From positions 694,282,083 through 694,346,082 of the forward strand of contig NC_081412.1 of assembly GCF_030272615.1 (NCBI RefSeq): a stretch of 64,000 bases of DNA, in the 5' to 3' direction. This DNA is from Cryptomeria japonica (lineage: Eukaryota; Streptophyta; Pinopsida; Cupressales; Cupressaceae). Within the stretch, counting starts at the first letter, position 1. Each line of letters begins with the position of its first letter. Positions 35,310 to 48,366 of this stretch are shown here, in pieces. Both the position numbers and the translations under genes were made by a program. The notes under the pieces were generated by a model that worked only from the letters and a program-made list of their open reading frames with translations, had not been told where the DNA came from and made no database searches.

Positions 35310-35356
35310 ATGCCTGTTGAAACAAGGTCAAAATCTAAGAAGATGGGTGAACCAAC
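35310..35356 (+). pseudogene. Start of the A1 long ORF, split by A3
   Basis: ATG 35310 begins MPVETRSKSKKMGEPT and is interrupted after 47 bases by A3. The same frame resumes at 45745 once A3 and one CCAAC are set aside. The start resembles MSMETRF in A2 and MSIETRF in A3, supporting this ATG as the family start. Confidence 0.75.
35352..35356. repeat. Target-site duplication of A3, left copy
   Basis: CCAAC before TGTAGACGTC; exact second copy at 45740-45744. Confidence 0.92.
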
Positions 35357-36884
35357 TGTAGACGTCTAAAAATGGTCAATGCTTGCAGAATCATACTTTA
35401 ACATTTGTGCATTGCCTTATTTTAGGGTTTTTACGTCGCATTAACATTTCTCCTATGATTCGCACTTGGTCTTTATCATTTGCGAGCATCAAGTCCTTCT
35501 TCTGCATTCTTCATTTGTCTCATTTTCAAATTTGGTCTTGTCGATAACAATATTTGTCATGATTTTGGTCAATCTTATCCTATCGCATCTATGTGCGTAT
35601 TCATTTGTCATCATTTTGGACATCATCAATCCCAATTAGGGTTTTGTCCTCTTATCAATCTTGTCATCATGCGATCGATAATTGTCAATGATTCTTGTCT
35701 TTTGATCAATTTGTCATTAATCTTGTCATCTTGTGATCTATTTTGTCATCGATCCTTGTCCTCTTGTCAATTTTGTCATTTTGCGATCGATTTGTCATCG
35801 ATCATTGTCCTTCTCAATCATGCCAATTTGGATCAATTAGTCATTGTTCCTCTTCAATTGGCACATTTATTAATCAAATCATTTACCAAGTTAGAATCAT
35901 GATCATAATCGAATCGACATCAATTATCTTACATCAAGACCTAATTGTCATCCTTGCATTTCTAATTCATCTCTTAGGGTTTCATGATTTTATTCATTTA
36001 ACCCTGTTTGTCATTTCTCCCTCTAGGTTAAATTATTTATTTATTTATCCTAGGTCTTCGTGTCATGATTAAATGTTTAATTTAATTGGCTAACTAATTA
36101 TTCCTCTTTCTGTGAATTAATTAATAAATGACAAATTATTAATTGATTTACCTAATTCCACATCATTTCTAATTTCCTAATTTCCTCATTTTCTAATTTC
36201 CTAATTCCTATTTCCTCATTTTCTAATTCACTAAATTCCTAATTTCCATTTTTCTAATTTTCCTAATTTCTAATTCAATTTCCTCCTATTTTCCTCCTAA
36301 TTTCATGGGAATGACATTTCAATTTGTCATAAGTTGTCATAATTGACAATCAATCAATTTTGACATAGAAATTTGTCATAATTTTGTCATAAATTATCAA
36401 TCAATCAATTTTGCATAGAAAGTGCAAATTTGTCATAATTTGTCATAATTGACATTCTTGATTTGCAATTTCCATTTGAATCTCTTCATGCTAATTTGAT
36501 CATCTCTCTAATTAGTCTATAAATTGGATGAATTTCTTCAATCTCAATCTAATAATCACATTATCGATCTAATAACCACTTTGTCGAATCAACCACGCTT
36601 CGAGTATTCTTGAGCAATCATCTTGTCTACTTGCTTTCATATCGTGATCATGCACTAGTAGGTGAGATCCACAACAAAGCTATTTGAAGGAGAAAGAAGG
36701 ACAATGGAGCCGCATGAAGGAGATATTCAGATCTGCATTTGGTTTTCTTAGTTTTTAATCTTGAATGTTTTGCTTTCATGTCTCTATTGGATGTAATTAG
36801 GATTGATCATTGCATTTGAGTTTTTGTGATTGAGCTATGACTAATATTGAATTGCTTGTGATGATTTCCGATTTCCTAGCTACA
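35357..36884 (+). repeat. 5' LTR of A3
   Basis: TGTAGACGTC to CTAGCTACA. It is thirty bases shorter than the 3' copy, because the latter has one extra TTTCCTCATTTTCTAATTCC-like unit (near 45031-45060). TATA-like box at 36518-36525. The sub-family differs from A2: longer U3 and GACGTC instead of GACACC. Confidence 0.93.
36518..36525 (+). promoter_or_regulatory. TATA-like box of the A3 5' LTR
   Basis: TATAAATT in GTCTATAAATTGGATGAATT, at the same relative place as in the other copies. Confidence 0.5.
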
Positions 36885-36994
36885 TTAATTGGTGAAACCG
36901 ATGTGAACTAACCCCCTAACCATGCTTTCAAGTGGTTTTGAGTTGATTTGCAGGTGAAAAACTCAAGAAACAGGGTGACCCAGAGCTTTCTGGA

Positions 36995-37294
36995 CACTTC
37001 TGTGCCTATGTGAGTAATTCTGCACCTGTGTCAAGCATTCTGCACCTATGTAGGCAATCCTGCGCCTGTGTAATGCATCCTGCGCCTGTGTGAGTACTTC
37101 TACACCTATGTAGGCAATCCTATGCCTGTGTAATGCATCTTGCACCTGTGTGAGTACTTCTGTGCCTGTGTAGGCAATCCCGCGCCTGTGTAATGCATCC
37201 TGCACCTGTGTAGGCAATCCTGTGCTTGTGTAATGCATTCTACGCTTGTGTAATGCATTCTACTCTTGTGTCATGCATTCTGCGCCTGTGTAAT
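36995..37294. repeat. 20-bp minisatellite in the A3 leader
   Basis: About 15 units of 20 bp with the form TGCGCCTGTGTAATGCATCC, with variants ending GTAGGCAATCC or GTGAGTACTTC. A2 has only about five diverged units (17855-17965). The array lies about 110 bp after the LTR. The minus-strand ORF through it is a product of the repeat length and is not a gene. Confidence 0.9.
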
Positions 37295-39151
37295 GCTAGA
37301 AACAGAGGTAAAAAAAGTAGTGTTTTTACTTGCAAATTGATTTGTTTTGCATTCCATTTCTGTTTTTTGGTTTTATGGTACTAATTCTTTGTGTAGCATC
37401 TTGGCATACGCATGGAAAAGACAACGAATGAAACTACTAACACATTTTATGTAGGTTCGATAGTCAAAGACTAAACATATCAAACTTCTAACTTGGGTTT
37501 TGCAAGTTGCCTTGGATTACAACTAAACTTTGTGTTTGTAATTAATATTTAGGCACCTAGTATGATTTCTAAATAGGATGGAATGAATGTATGTTTTCTT
37601 TGATTGTTGAGTTTGACATTGGAGTAGGAGAGTATGCTCTCATCCTTCTTAGGGTGATCAGAAATCCAGACCTTCGATACCATGCTCATGTTTTTGATTG
37701 TGTGTCACCTTTAGAGGGTCTGCCTTCCTAACCATTTGCTTTTGCAAGCAAGTGACAATCATGAGAAGGGAATGACCCAAAGTGAGTATGGCTAGACTAC
37801 CTTGGCATTCTAACTCACTATAAACAAATACCTAATGGGCGAAAGCTTTGAAGGAAGGGTTACGTGGGAATTGTAGTTACTTGGGAAGTGATGACCCTTG
37901 AACTATTTCTCATATCAACATCTAAGTAGGGCCTCATGGTCTAAATCATGCTTGCGCGACTACATTTGTTTGGTATCCTGGTGGGCTTAATGTCTCAATC
38001 ACACTTGCATGACACCAAGGAGTAACGCTTAACATAAATCCTTACTAAACACCTTGTATTTAGAGGCCAAAAATACTTCTAGTTGCTTAAGAAGGACAAG
38101 TTCAGATACTTGGAAGAGATACTAAGTTCGCCATGGGGAGATTTCCATGGGGACTAATGCTTGGCTGCCCTGAGAAGTGAGTGTCATGGAGGGGAGCCCG
38201 TGGGGTCAAGCATCTATGTATTCTCCTTGAATCCCATAATGAGTCTACCTCTCAAGTACCTAATGTCCTTGCCTACCATAAGAAATGTGTGAATGAGCAT
38301 GATTTTCTTGAGTCTAAGTTGAAATATCTTGTCTTCTTTGCTTGTCAAAAGTTGAGTTGTGTCTCATTTCAAAAACAGGACAAATTGATTCAAAACAAGG
38401 TTAAACACAAGAGTATTTCATTCAACAAAGTTCAAAACACCTTCAAACATGGTTTTCAAACATTTTTCAAAATCTTGTCTCAACATTCATGTCACTTAGA
38501 TTTAGGTTCATCCTAAGTTTGCATTTTGCAAATTCATTGTCAATTACCAAGGTTAAGTTTCACTTAGGTCATACTCCTTTGCATATCAATAAGGGTCATC
38601 CATTTGCATATGTCCTCTTGCATTAGAGTAATACAATTTCATAATTCAAACTTAGGTTGACATTGTTATACATTTGCATTTGCATACCCTAGGTTTCTTC
38701 ATTAAGCTTAGGTCATTATCATATCATATTAGGGTCATTTGCATAGTAATTGTCCCTTTGCAGACAGTGCCAAAACTAGGTTTTGTCATACTTGAGTAAT
38801 GCAAATCTTTGATACAACCCTAAGTCATTGTTAGGAAGTCTAGACCTTGTCAAACTTTTGCCTTTTTGTCATCAATATCATTTGGTCAAACCTAGCTTAG
38901 TATCCAAGCATATAGGGGAAACATTGTCATTTTGTCCTTTTGTCCTTTGAGGTCTAGACATCATTTCAATTTCCTAAGGGTCTCTTTCTTAGATTTGCAT
39001 TCCAAAAAGTTTGTCAAAATTTTGAAAAACAACCAAAAACATAGATTGCACTCTTGCCATAGATTGCATTTTCATCTATTTAGTTTGCATTTAGTTGCAT
39101 ATCATACATTATCCTTGAAAAATTCCAAAAATATTGCATTTGCATAGTGAC
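37295..39151 (+). other. Leader of A3, non-coding
   Basis: Collinear with 17966-19805 of A2, with many substitutions and small indels. No gene is supported; short ORFs are not preserved in frame between the two copies. Confidence 0.6.
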
Positions 39152-41978
39152 ATGTCTATTGAAACAAGGTTCCAAGAACCAATGATGCAACAAAGTTTGA
39201 CATATCAACCGCCAAGGCAATCACAATTATATCCAACCCAACAATAAGGCAATATTGATCAAACTTATCATGATGATGTAAATGTCCAAATATAAAAAAT
39301 AGAGGAGAAACTAGCTCAAGAAGAGGAGATATTGGAACAAACAGTGAAAAACATTGAGAAGAATAGATCACAAATGTCCAAAATGTTTCAAAAATTTCCA
39401 GGTCAAAATCCAAAGATTGAGCCAATTGATGTAAGATCTCTTCTTGAACGATCAGACATACCAGCTCTCCTCTCCCAAATAGAGATGATGAAACAATTTC
39501 AAGAAAAGAGACAACATCAATTTCAACATTATGTGCCTCCACAACAAGAACAAGAAGGTGTTTACTATCAATCATATTTTCAATGAATACAACCAATGGT
39601 TCAACCGATTGTTCAACATATACAACCAATACAACCAATGGTCCAATTTCAACAATATGTCCAACCAACTATACAATGTCCACAAATGGTTCAACCAATG
39701 GTGGAATATCAATGTCAACAACCACAGCCAAACATTCAAAAACAAAGGTTGCAGCACACACCAACCCAAGTTTCAAACATGTCAGAACAATTGAACCAAG
39801 TCCAATATCAAAACATGACATTAGATCAGAACCAACTCCTTGCCAAAAAAGTTGAAATTCCAAATACAACTATGTCAAAACCTCGAAATAAAGGTAGATT
39901 TATTGCAAGGCTCTTAAGGAACCTACCAAGTGAGTTCTTTGAAGAAGATCAAAATAATACACTTGTGTCTAGCAATGCCTCATCCCCCCATAAAAAAATT
40001 GACTCTCCAGTGGCATCTATCCCCACACCTCTAGAAGTTTCACAAGAACCTTCTATATTGTCCTCATCAAACAATACACCCAAGGATGAAATTACCCAAG
40101 GGCTATCCATAATTGATTGCCAAGATAATCCAATTCATGATGCACATCCTTGTCATGTTTTAGAAATACAAGACCCAATGCCACCATGCACTTTATTGTC
40201 ATTACTTGTTTTAGAGGACCCCATTCAAAGTCCCTCTTCCTCATGTTCAAGCATTGATTCCCTACCAGAATCCATCACAAATGTTCAAAGTGCATTTCCT
40301 CCATGCCAAAACATTGATTCCTTGTCAGAATCCTCCATGCATATCCAAAGTCCAACCCCATGTCAAGAGGATAATTTAGAGCATGAAGAAATGAGTCCTA
40401 AAGAAAATCAAGATCAAGATCCTGAAACCTTATCATCCCATCCAATTGTTGACCAGGACCCCATGTTCCCAGATGCTCACGATGATTCCCCTATTCTTGT
40501 CCATCCTATCCAAAGCCCTATTGACACTCCATTCCTCGAGCAAGATCAAGATATCCCAGTCCATCCAATCCCAAATGATCCCCTTCCATTTCATGAAAAA
40601 AAATGTCTTTTCAAATCCCATTGGCATTCCACTTCCTGAGAAAGATCAAGATATTCCTTCCATCTTTTCAGATGATCCCATTAAAAGTCAAGAGCAAAGC
40701 ACCTTTAAAGAAGATTCCAATGATCTTCCTCCTTGTCAAGATCAAATTATTCCTTTCAATCCTCCACAAGATTCACTTGTTCCTCCATCTCCATGTCCTA
40801 ATCCAGAATATCCACTCCAAGAGCGCATTTCTTTTGATGATCCCATTATTTCTCCCATTCCATCTCTTGAAGAGCCTGTCATTGAACCATGTCCACTACA
40901 CAATCCTAGCCCCTTTCATGATCCTAATCCCCTTCATGATTCTAACATGTTAGTGCAAGATGTTCATGAACCCTCGACATGCATAATGGATTCTTCCACT
41001 TTGGTGCAATCCGATCCACTTCAAGATCTCATTATTTCTCTCATATCATATCCACCTCATAATGGACTCGCGTCTTCTTCCCAAAGAAAAGAGTATCCTA
41101 CAAGTCAAGATATTCATAAAGGTACAGGAGTAGATCTCCATAAGCAAGAATCCCTTCATGTTAAAGAAGATCTTAAGGGTTATGTCTACACAACTCACTG
41201 TCAAGACGTTGGTATCCCTCCATCAAAATCAAAACATACACCTTCCCCATCATACCTTCCATCCATCTTAGGTCCTTATATTCCTTCATTCTCTATGCAA
41301 GGTCAAGAAAGGCACACATCCTTGAGTAAATTTCACCAATCCAAAAGAAGTCCATTTCATTCATATCCATCCATGCATTCCTTTCCCCCTCCAAGCAATT
41401 TGAATGCCAAGCATAAAATTCATAAGTCTTGCAATCCACATGTATTCAAGGATCAACATGTCCAATATAATCGACATGTCAAAACAAAGAACAATATGAT
41501 CTATAAGGAAAAATCCAAAAGGCCACAAAGGCCCACTGAGCAAAATCAAAAACAAAATTCAAAATATATATGGGTTCCTAAATCCCTTGTGCAAGCAATG
41601 CACTCCAAGGAAGCAAAAAAGCATGAAATATCAAAAACCATGTGGATCCCTACGAAGCTTCTTGAATCACAAAAAGAAAAATCCAACTTGGCATCCAAGA
41701 TTACTATTCCTCCATCCAAACCTCTCAAATTTGTTCCTCCATCACCTTCTTCATCCATTTTGGGCCTTTATGTCCCAAAATCCCAAGCTATTCCTCCATC
41801 CAAATCTCACAATCTGAGATCCATTTTTCCTCCATCAATCCACCACCCATCAAGGTGTGTGCCAATGTCAATCTTGCCAACATTTCTATCCACTCAAGCA
41901 CAGTTCTTCCAATACCCTATCCATTATCCAATGCATATTTTTCATCCTTCGATCCTTTTGATCCAATCCTTTGCATAA
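39152..41978 (+). pseudogene. Family-A long ORF, A3 copy (stops and one frameshift)
   Basis: Starts ATG 39152 (MSIETRFQEPMMQQ) and ends at a TAA in the same place as A2. The same order as A2 is kept: charged heptad region (EKLAQEEEILEQTVKNIEKN), Gln-rich stretch (shorter, about 39596-39760), LPSEFFEEDQNN, Pro/Asp-rich region, IWVPKSLVQAMHSKE block and Pro/Ser tail. Stops lie near 39245, in the 39290s and at 39584. A run of eight A at 40595-40602 adds one base relative to A2 and shifts the frame; from there the ORF is open to 41978, longer at this end than A2. Function unknown. Confidence 0.75.
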
Positions 41979-44167
41979 ATCCTTGCCTTAGTTTCATCTC
42001 ATTTTCCATGTCCTTATCCTACCAACGTCTTTGAGCATCCTTTTAAAGGTCATGGTCCATTTTTTTCAAGGCTACTATAAAAAAAAAAAAGACGCTTGAG
42101 TCCTTCTTCCATCCCCTATCATTTGTCCATCTTCTATTGAAAAAGTCAAAATACAAAAAAAAAAAAAAAGAAAAAAAGACGCTTGAGTCCTTCTTCCATC
42201 CCCTATCATTTGTCCATCTTCTATTGAAAAAGTAAAAAATACAAAAAAAAAAAAAAAAGTGAGAAAATAAAAAAAAAAAGAAAAAAAACGTAACGCAAAA
42301 AATAATTCATCCACTGGTGAAAACCTGGCAAACAGGTGCCTTGGGCAAGTACCGTGATGAAAACCTAGTAAACAGGCATCATGCGTAATTTATGAACTTC
42401 TTGCACACCACACTTGGGGGTAGGTTTCCTCCACATCCTTTTTTCCTTCATTGTTCTATTATCCTATCATACCATGTCATACTCATCCATTATCCTATTG
42501 TCCCTCATGTCCATTTCCTCTTTCCACCTTTGATCTTGACAAGGCTGACGATCTTCATGAGCATCATGCATCTTGTTTGCAACTTTTAGTCCATCATAGC
42601 TTTTGGTCTTTATCCATTTTCTTATTACAACCTTTCATCCATATTCCCTAGCCTATTGCAACTTTCTGCCACTATCCCGTATCCTATCCCGACCTTCAGT
42701 CCATGTCCCTTATCCATTCTTGGTCTTTCTTATCCTATCCATATCTTATCACTATCCATACACTCTTTTTCATTCCTTGATCTTGATCTGACATAAGGAC
42801 ACAAAATTTAAACATGGTTTCAAAAACCTCTTGACATGTCCCTCATGCCATGTCACTGCTTTGCATTGTCATATCCAGTCTTTTGTCCTATCACGCAATA
42901 GCCCTTGAAAATTGCATCCATATTGTCTCCATAATAAAAGGCCTTTGTTTTCCATCTATCCACCAACATTTCAGAAAGCCTATTTATTCACCTATCATAT
43001 TCCTTGCCTCGCTAGACACTGGAGGCAAAATCATAAATAAAATCAAATAATGTCTTGAAAAAAATCCAAAAAAAAATCAAATAATATCTTGAAAAAAATC
43101 CAAAAAAATTGAAAAATGTCCTGAAATAATCCAAAAAAATTTAAAAATGTCCTGAAAAAAAATCTCTAAAAATCAAATAATGTCCTAAAAAAATCCCTAA
43201 AAAGTCAAATAAAGTCCTGAAAAAAAATGAACAAAAAAATTCGAAACATTAAAATCCAAAAACAAGCATTTTGCAATAAATGATCCCTCTGTGCATAGAC
43301 AGATCACTGAGTATGCATCTAACAACAATTAATCACAACATTGTGCTTTAATGAAATCACGCATTAACAGATGAACTTTTGAATCAAACCAGGCATTCAA
43401 ACTGATCAAAATTGTCATGTCAATCACTCAACATCAATATCATTTGTCCTTGTCACTATTGTAATGGGTCTTATACAGGGTGTGGTATACTCCAAACCAG
43501 ACTATGTCCTATCTTAGATGGGGTACTGCATTCCCTGGAACCAGACAGCATGATCATTCTTGTTTTCCACTTTTGACAATGATGATCAGAATGTTTGTTT
43601 GACTTGTTTGAATTTGCGAGTCTTATCTTTTTATTGATTTATTTTTGGCTTCGACCATGTTCCTATGTTGCTCGATGATGTCACTAAGTGATTTAGAGTG
43701 GTCGAGATGGCTCACAGTCCTTTATTATTATTTTTTCTACTATTTGTGGAGTGTTTCATAACATTTTGGGGCAAGTTTGTCTTAGGATTTTTGACCTATT
43801 CCTTGTCTATGAACATGTCTGTCTTACGCAAAGGGATTGCATTATCACTCTGGCCTTCATTGCCATGTTGCACTGCATCCATTTTTCCATATCAAATAAA
43901 GGTTCTCACCTACTTATGTGCATATGTGAAAGCAAGTTTTCCTTCATCTCTAACTGTCCTCTGTCTAATTTCTTCTTACTAACATTTCTTCCGTCAGTCT
44001 TGGCAGTCCGTTTGAACCTATCGTCTTCTGTCATTCTTATCGATCACTTGGCCTCTTTTCTGGATTTTTCCGGCCAATTCCTCAAGGGGGCATGCATATG
44101 TCATTGTCATTGTCTAGGGCATTTTCATTATTGTTCTTTGAAACAACACTTAAAATCACATTGTCTC
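41979..44167 (+). other. 3' untranslated region of A3
   Basis: Contains a local 70-bp duplication around GACGCTTGAGTCCTTCTTCC (42090 and 42179), the paired GAAAACCTGGCAAA boxes (42316-42379), a TGTCCTGAAATAATCC minisatellite (about 43035-43230), the TATACAGGGTGTGGTATAC tract (43475) and the purine tract. No gene is supported. Confidence 0.7.
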
Positions 44168-44181
44168 AAAGAGGGGCAAAA

Positions 44182-45739
44182 TGTAGACGTCTAAAAATGG
44201 TCAATGCTTGCAGAATCATACTTTAACATTTGCGCATTGCCTTATTTTAAGGTTTTTGCATCGCATTAACATTTCTCCTATGATTCGCACTTGGTCTTTA
44301 TCATTTGCGAGCATCAAGTCCTTCTTCTGCATTCTTCATTTGTCTCATTTTCAAATTTGGTCTTGTCGATAACAATATTTGTCATGATTTTGGTCAATCT
44401 TATCCTATCGCATCTATGTGTGTATTCATTTGTCATCATTTTGGACATCGTCAATCCTAATTAGGGTTTTGTCCTCTTATCAATCTTGTCATCATGTGAT
44501 CGATAATTGTCAATGATTCTTGTCTTTTGATCAATTTGTCATTAATCTTGTCATCTTCTAATCTATTTTGTCATCGATCCTTGTCCTCTTGTCAATTTTG
44601 TCATTTTGCAATCGATTTGTCATCGATCGTCATCCTTCTCAATCATGTCAATTTGGATCAATTAGTCATTGTTCCTCATCAATTGGCGCATTTATTAATC
44701 AAATCATTTATCAAGTCAGAATCATGATCATAATCGAATCGACATCAATTATCTTACATCAAGACCTAATTGTCATCCTTGAATTTCTAATTCATCTTTT
44801 AGGGTTTCATGATTTTATTCATTTAACCTTGTTTGTCATTTATCCCTCTAGGTTAAATAATTTATTTATTTATCCTAGGTCTTCGTGTCACAATTAAATG
44901 TTTATTTTAATTGGCTAACTAATTATTCCTCTTTCTGTGAATTAATTAATAAATGACAAATTATTAATTGATTTACCTAATTCCACATCATTTCTAATTT
45001 CCTAATTTCCTCATTTTCTAATTTCCTAATTCCTATTTCCTCATTTTCTAATTTCCTAGTTCCTATTTCCTCATTTTCTAATTCACTAAATTCCTAATTT
45101 CCATTTTTCTAATTTTTGTAATTTATAATTCAATTTCCTCCTATTTTCCTCCTAATTTCATGGGAATGACATTTCAATTTGTCATAAGTTGTCATAATTG
45201 ACAATCAATCAATTTTGACATAGAAATTTGTCATAATTTTGTCATAAATTATCAATCAATCAATTTTGCATAGAAAGTGCAAATTTGTCATAATTTGTCA
45301 TAATTGACATTCTTGATTTGCAATTTCCATTTGAATCTCTTCATGCTAATTTGATCATCTCTCCAATTTGTCTATAAATTGGATGAATTTCTTCAATCTC
45401 AATCTAATAATCACATTATCGATCTAATAACCACTTTGTCGAATCAACCACACTTCGAGTATTCTTGAGCAATCATCTTGTCTACTTGCTTTCATATCAT
45501 GATCATGCACTAGTAGGTGAGATCCACAACAAAGCTATTTGAAGGAGAAAGAAGGACAATGGAGCCGCATGAAGGAGATATTCAGATATGCATTTGGTTT
45601 GCGTAGTTTTTAATCTTGAATGTTTTGCTTTCATGTCTCTATTGGATGTAATTAGGATTGATCATTGCATTTGAGCTTTTGTGATTGAGCTATGACTAAT
45701 ATTGAATTGCTTGTGATGATTTTCGATTTCCTAGCTACA
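44182..45739 (+). repeat. 3' LTR of A3
   Basis: TGTAGACGTC to CTAGCTACA, 1,558 bp. It is very similar to the 5' LTR apart from a 30-bp tandem duplication and scattered substitutions. TATA-like box at 45373-45380. Confidence 0.93.
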
Positions 45740-45744
45740 CCAAC

Positions 45745-48366
45745 ATATCAACCCATTGATGACATATCAAACTCATAGTTGCAACCTAGTCAATCATTAC
45801 AAATTGAAGGTTTGTCAAACACATCATTATCACCATATGGAATGGTTCAACTTGGACCACCTCCATTATATGAGCCAATGTTTGTAACCATGAAACTGGG
45901 ATATGGGAGTGTTCCACCAACACCAAGAGGAAATGCACCTTTTGATTGGAATCAACCAAACCTGCAACATGAAATTCAAACGTTACATAAGGAACAAACT
46001 CTTTCACAAGGATTTGGTTCAGATCAAGGCATTCAACAAGAAGCAAATCCAAATATTTTACCAGATTCTTCATCAGATTCCGATGCTTCTGATGATGTTG
46101 ATATGTTCCTTAAAGATCTGAAGTTGACAAAAAAGATGGATAAATTCATGAACAAGGTCTTTAAGATGTTCCCACAAAAATATCTTGACATGATGAGTAA
46201 TGTGACCTCCTCAAGTGAGAAAATCAATGTGCAAAAACAACAAGGTGGTGAGTTGTTAAGTTTCTCTCCACATCCAAATGAAGAAAATGTGCAACAAGAA
46301 ACTCAACACACCTTGATGAGTAAACGTGTTTCAAAAATGTTGACAGTGACTATTCCTCAAAAGTCACCATTCGACACAATAAACAATCCATTATTTAATA
46401 CAACACCTGTAACACAAGATCAAATGATGGCCACCCAAATATTGACAGTTGTCCCTCAACAAGAAGTGGTTCCTCGCATGCATAAAATTGGATCAAAATC
46501 TAAGATGCAAGAAAGCTTTATGACTGGAATGCCCGATCTTACCAATGTCCAAAACAATTCCACAATGCAGCAAAGTTCCTATGTCCCATTAAGTTCAATA
46601 TATTTGCCAAATACTCAAGTACCCATTATGCACAATATTTTGATAGATCCTTCGATAGTGGCAACACAAAGAGCCACAAATAGTGGTGGGCACCAACAAC
46701 AAGTGTTGCAACAATTGAGAAATACACAAAAGGCACAATTGAATGCGCAAACAAGTAATGCACAACAACAACAATATCACATTCAACAACATGTTGCAGT
46801 GTCTTTTGCACCATTACAAGTCAATTCAAACTTGCAACCACCACAATGGATTGGACAAACAACACAACAAGTAAATGTGAGTGCCATACCCCATCTCAAG
46901 GAGAAACAACAAAAACCTCCCAAACAAAGTTTTTTGCAAATGATGGGATTTACATCAAGACAACAACAATTGGCACAAAGTTAGCAAATTTTGATTCATC
47001 AGCATCAACAACAACATGTGCCTCCATATGTGCCAGGCAAAACAAGTTATCATACTTCACAACCACAATTGATGTCTGTGCAATATCAACAAGACCCTCA
47101 ATTGCAATATCAACCTAGGCTACAAACGATGATTTCACCACAAGAAGCACAACAATAGGGTCAATGTCAAGGCATGACACAACCACAACAACAAGAGCTG
47201 TATCAAGAACTTTATACAAATCCCTTGTACCATTTGGAAATGCAAGATTTAATGCCGTCAAATGCTTCTCTTTTAGAGAGTCCCATTCAAATTCCATCCC
47301 CTTCGTGCCAAATCATTGATCCTTTGTCAGAATCCTCCATACATATCCAAAGTCCAACCCCATGTCAAGAGGATAATTTAGAGCATGAAGAAACATGTCT
47401 TAAAAAAAATAAAGATCAAGATCCCAAAACCTTATCATCCCATCCAATTGTTGACCAAGATCCCATTTCCCCATACACTCGCAATGATTCACTTATTCCT
47501 GTCAATTCTATCCAAGAACACAATTTCCTTTCAAATCCCATTGACATTCCACTTCCTAAGAAAGATCAAGATATCCCTTCCATCCTTTCTGATGATCCCA
47601 TTAAAAGACAAGAGCAAAGCACCTTTGAAGAGGATTCCAATGATCTTCCTCCTTGTCAAGATCAAATTATTCCTTTAAATCCTCCACAAGATCTTTTTGT
47701 TCCTCCATCTCCTTGTTTTAATGTTCCATATACACTCCAATATTGCATTTCTTTTGATGATCCCATTATTTCTCCCATTCCATCTCTTGAAGAGCCTGTC
47801 ATTGAACCATGTCCACTACACAATCCCAATCCCCCTCATGATCCTAATCTCGTTCATGATTATAACATGTTAGTGCAAGATGTTCATAAACCCTCGACAT
47901 GCATAATGGGTTCTTCCACTTTGGTGCAATCCGATCCACTTCAAGATCTCATTATTTCTCTCATATCATATCCACCTCATAATGGACTCGCGTCTTCTTA
48001 CCAAAGAAAAGAGTATCCTACAAGTCAAGATATTCATAAAGGCAAAGGAGTAGATCTCCATAAGCAAGAATCCCTTCATGTTAAAGAAATTATTAAGGGT
48101 CATGGCTTCAGTGAAATTCCTCAAGACATGGGTAACCCTACTAAATCCAACATCCCTTCAAAATCAAAACATACACCTTCCCCATCATACTTTCCATCCA
48201 TCTTAGGTCCTTATATCCCTTCATCCTCTATGCAAGGTCAGCAAAGGCACAAATCCTTGAGTAAATTTCATCCATCCAAAAGAACTCCAATTCATTCATA
48301 TCCATCCATGCATTCCTTTCCCCCTCTAAGCAATTTGGATGCCAAGTATAAAAGTCATAAGTATTC
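45745..48366 (+). pseudogene. Family-A long ORF, A1 copy: divergent N-terminus, truncated C-terminus
   Basis: Continues from 35356. The first 470 or so codons differ from A2/A3: LGPPPLYEPMFVTMKLGYG, an acidic patch PDSSSDSDASDDVDMFL, a short LTKKMDKFMNKVFKMFPQ segment weakly like MSKVFQKFPGQNP of A2, then a Gln-rich region. From about 47230 it matches A2/A3 closely (IHIQSPTPCQEDNLEHEE, Pro/Asp-rich tail). Stops at 45776, 46982 and 47156. Near 48366 the frame runs into the 3' minisatellite: the Lys-rich IWVPK block, the tail and part of the 3' region are deleted. The product is unknown. Confidence 0.72.

Larger units (their letters stand above)
35357..45739 (+). mobile_element. A3: complete family-A element inside A1
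   Basis: 10,383 bp with a CCAAC duplication, a 5' LTR of 1,528 bp, a possible primer site, a leader with an expanded 20-bp repeat, one long ORF (39152-41978), a 3' region, a purine tract and a 3' LTR of 1,558 bp. Like A2 it has no polymerase genes. It landed inside the ORF of A1, a member of its own family. Confidence 0.95.

Noticed and set aside
36963-37238. A 91-codon minus-strand frame rich in LTQVQDALHR repeats
   Set aside because: Produced by the 20-bp minisatellite; it is absent from A2.
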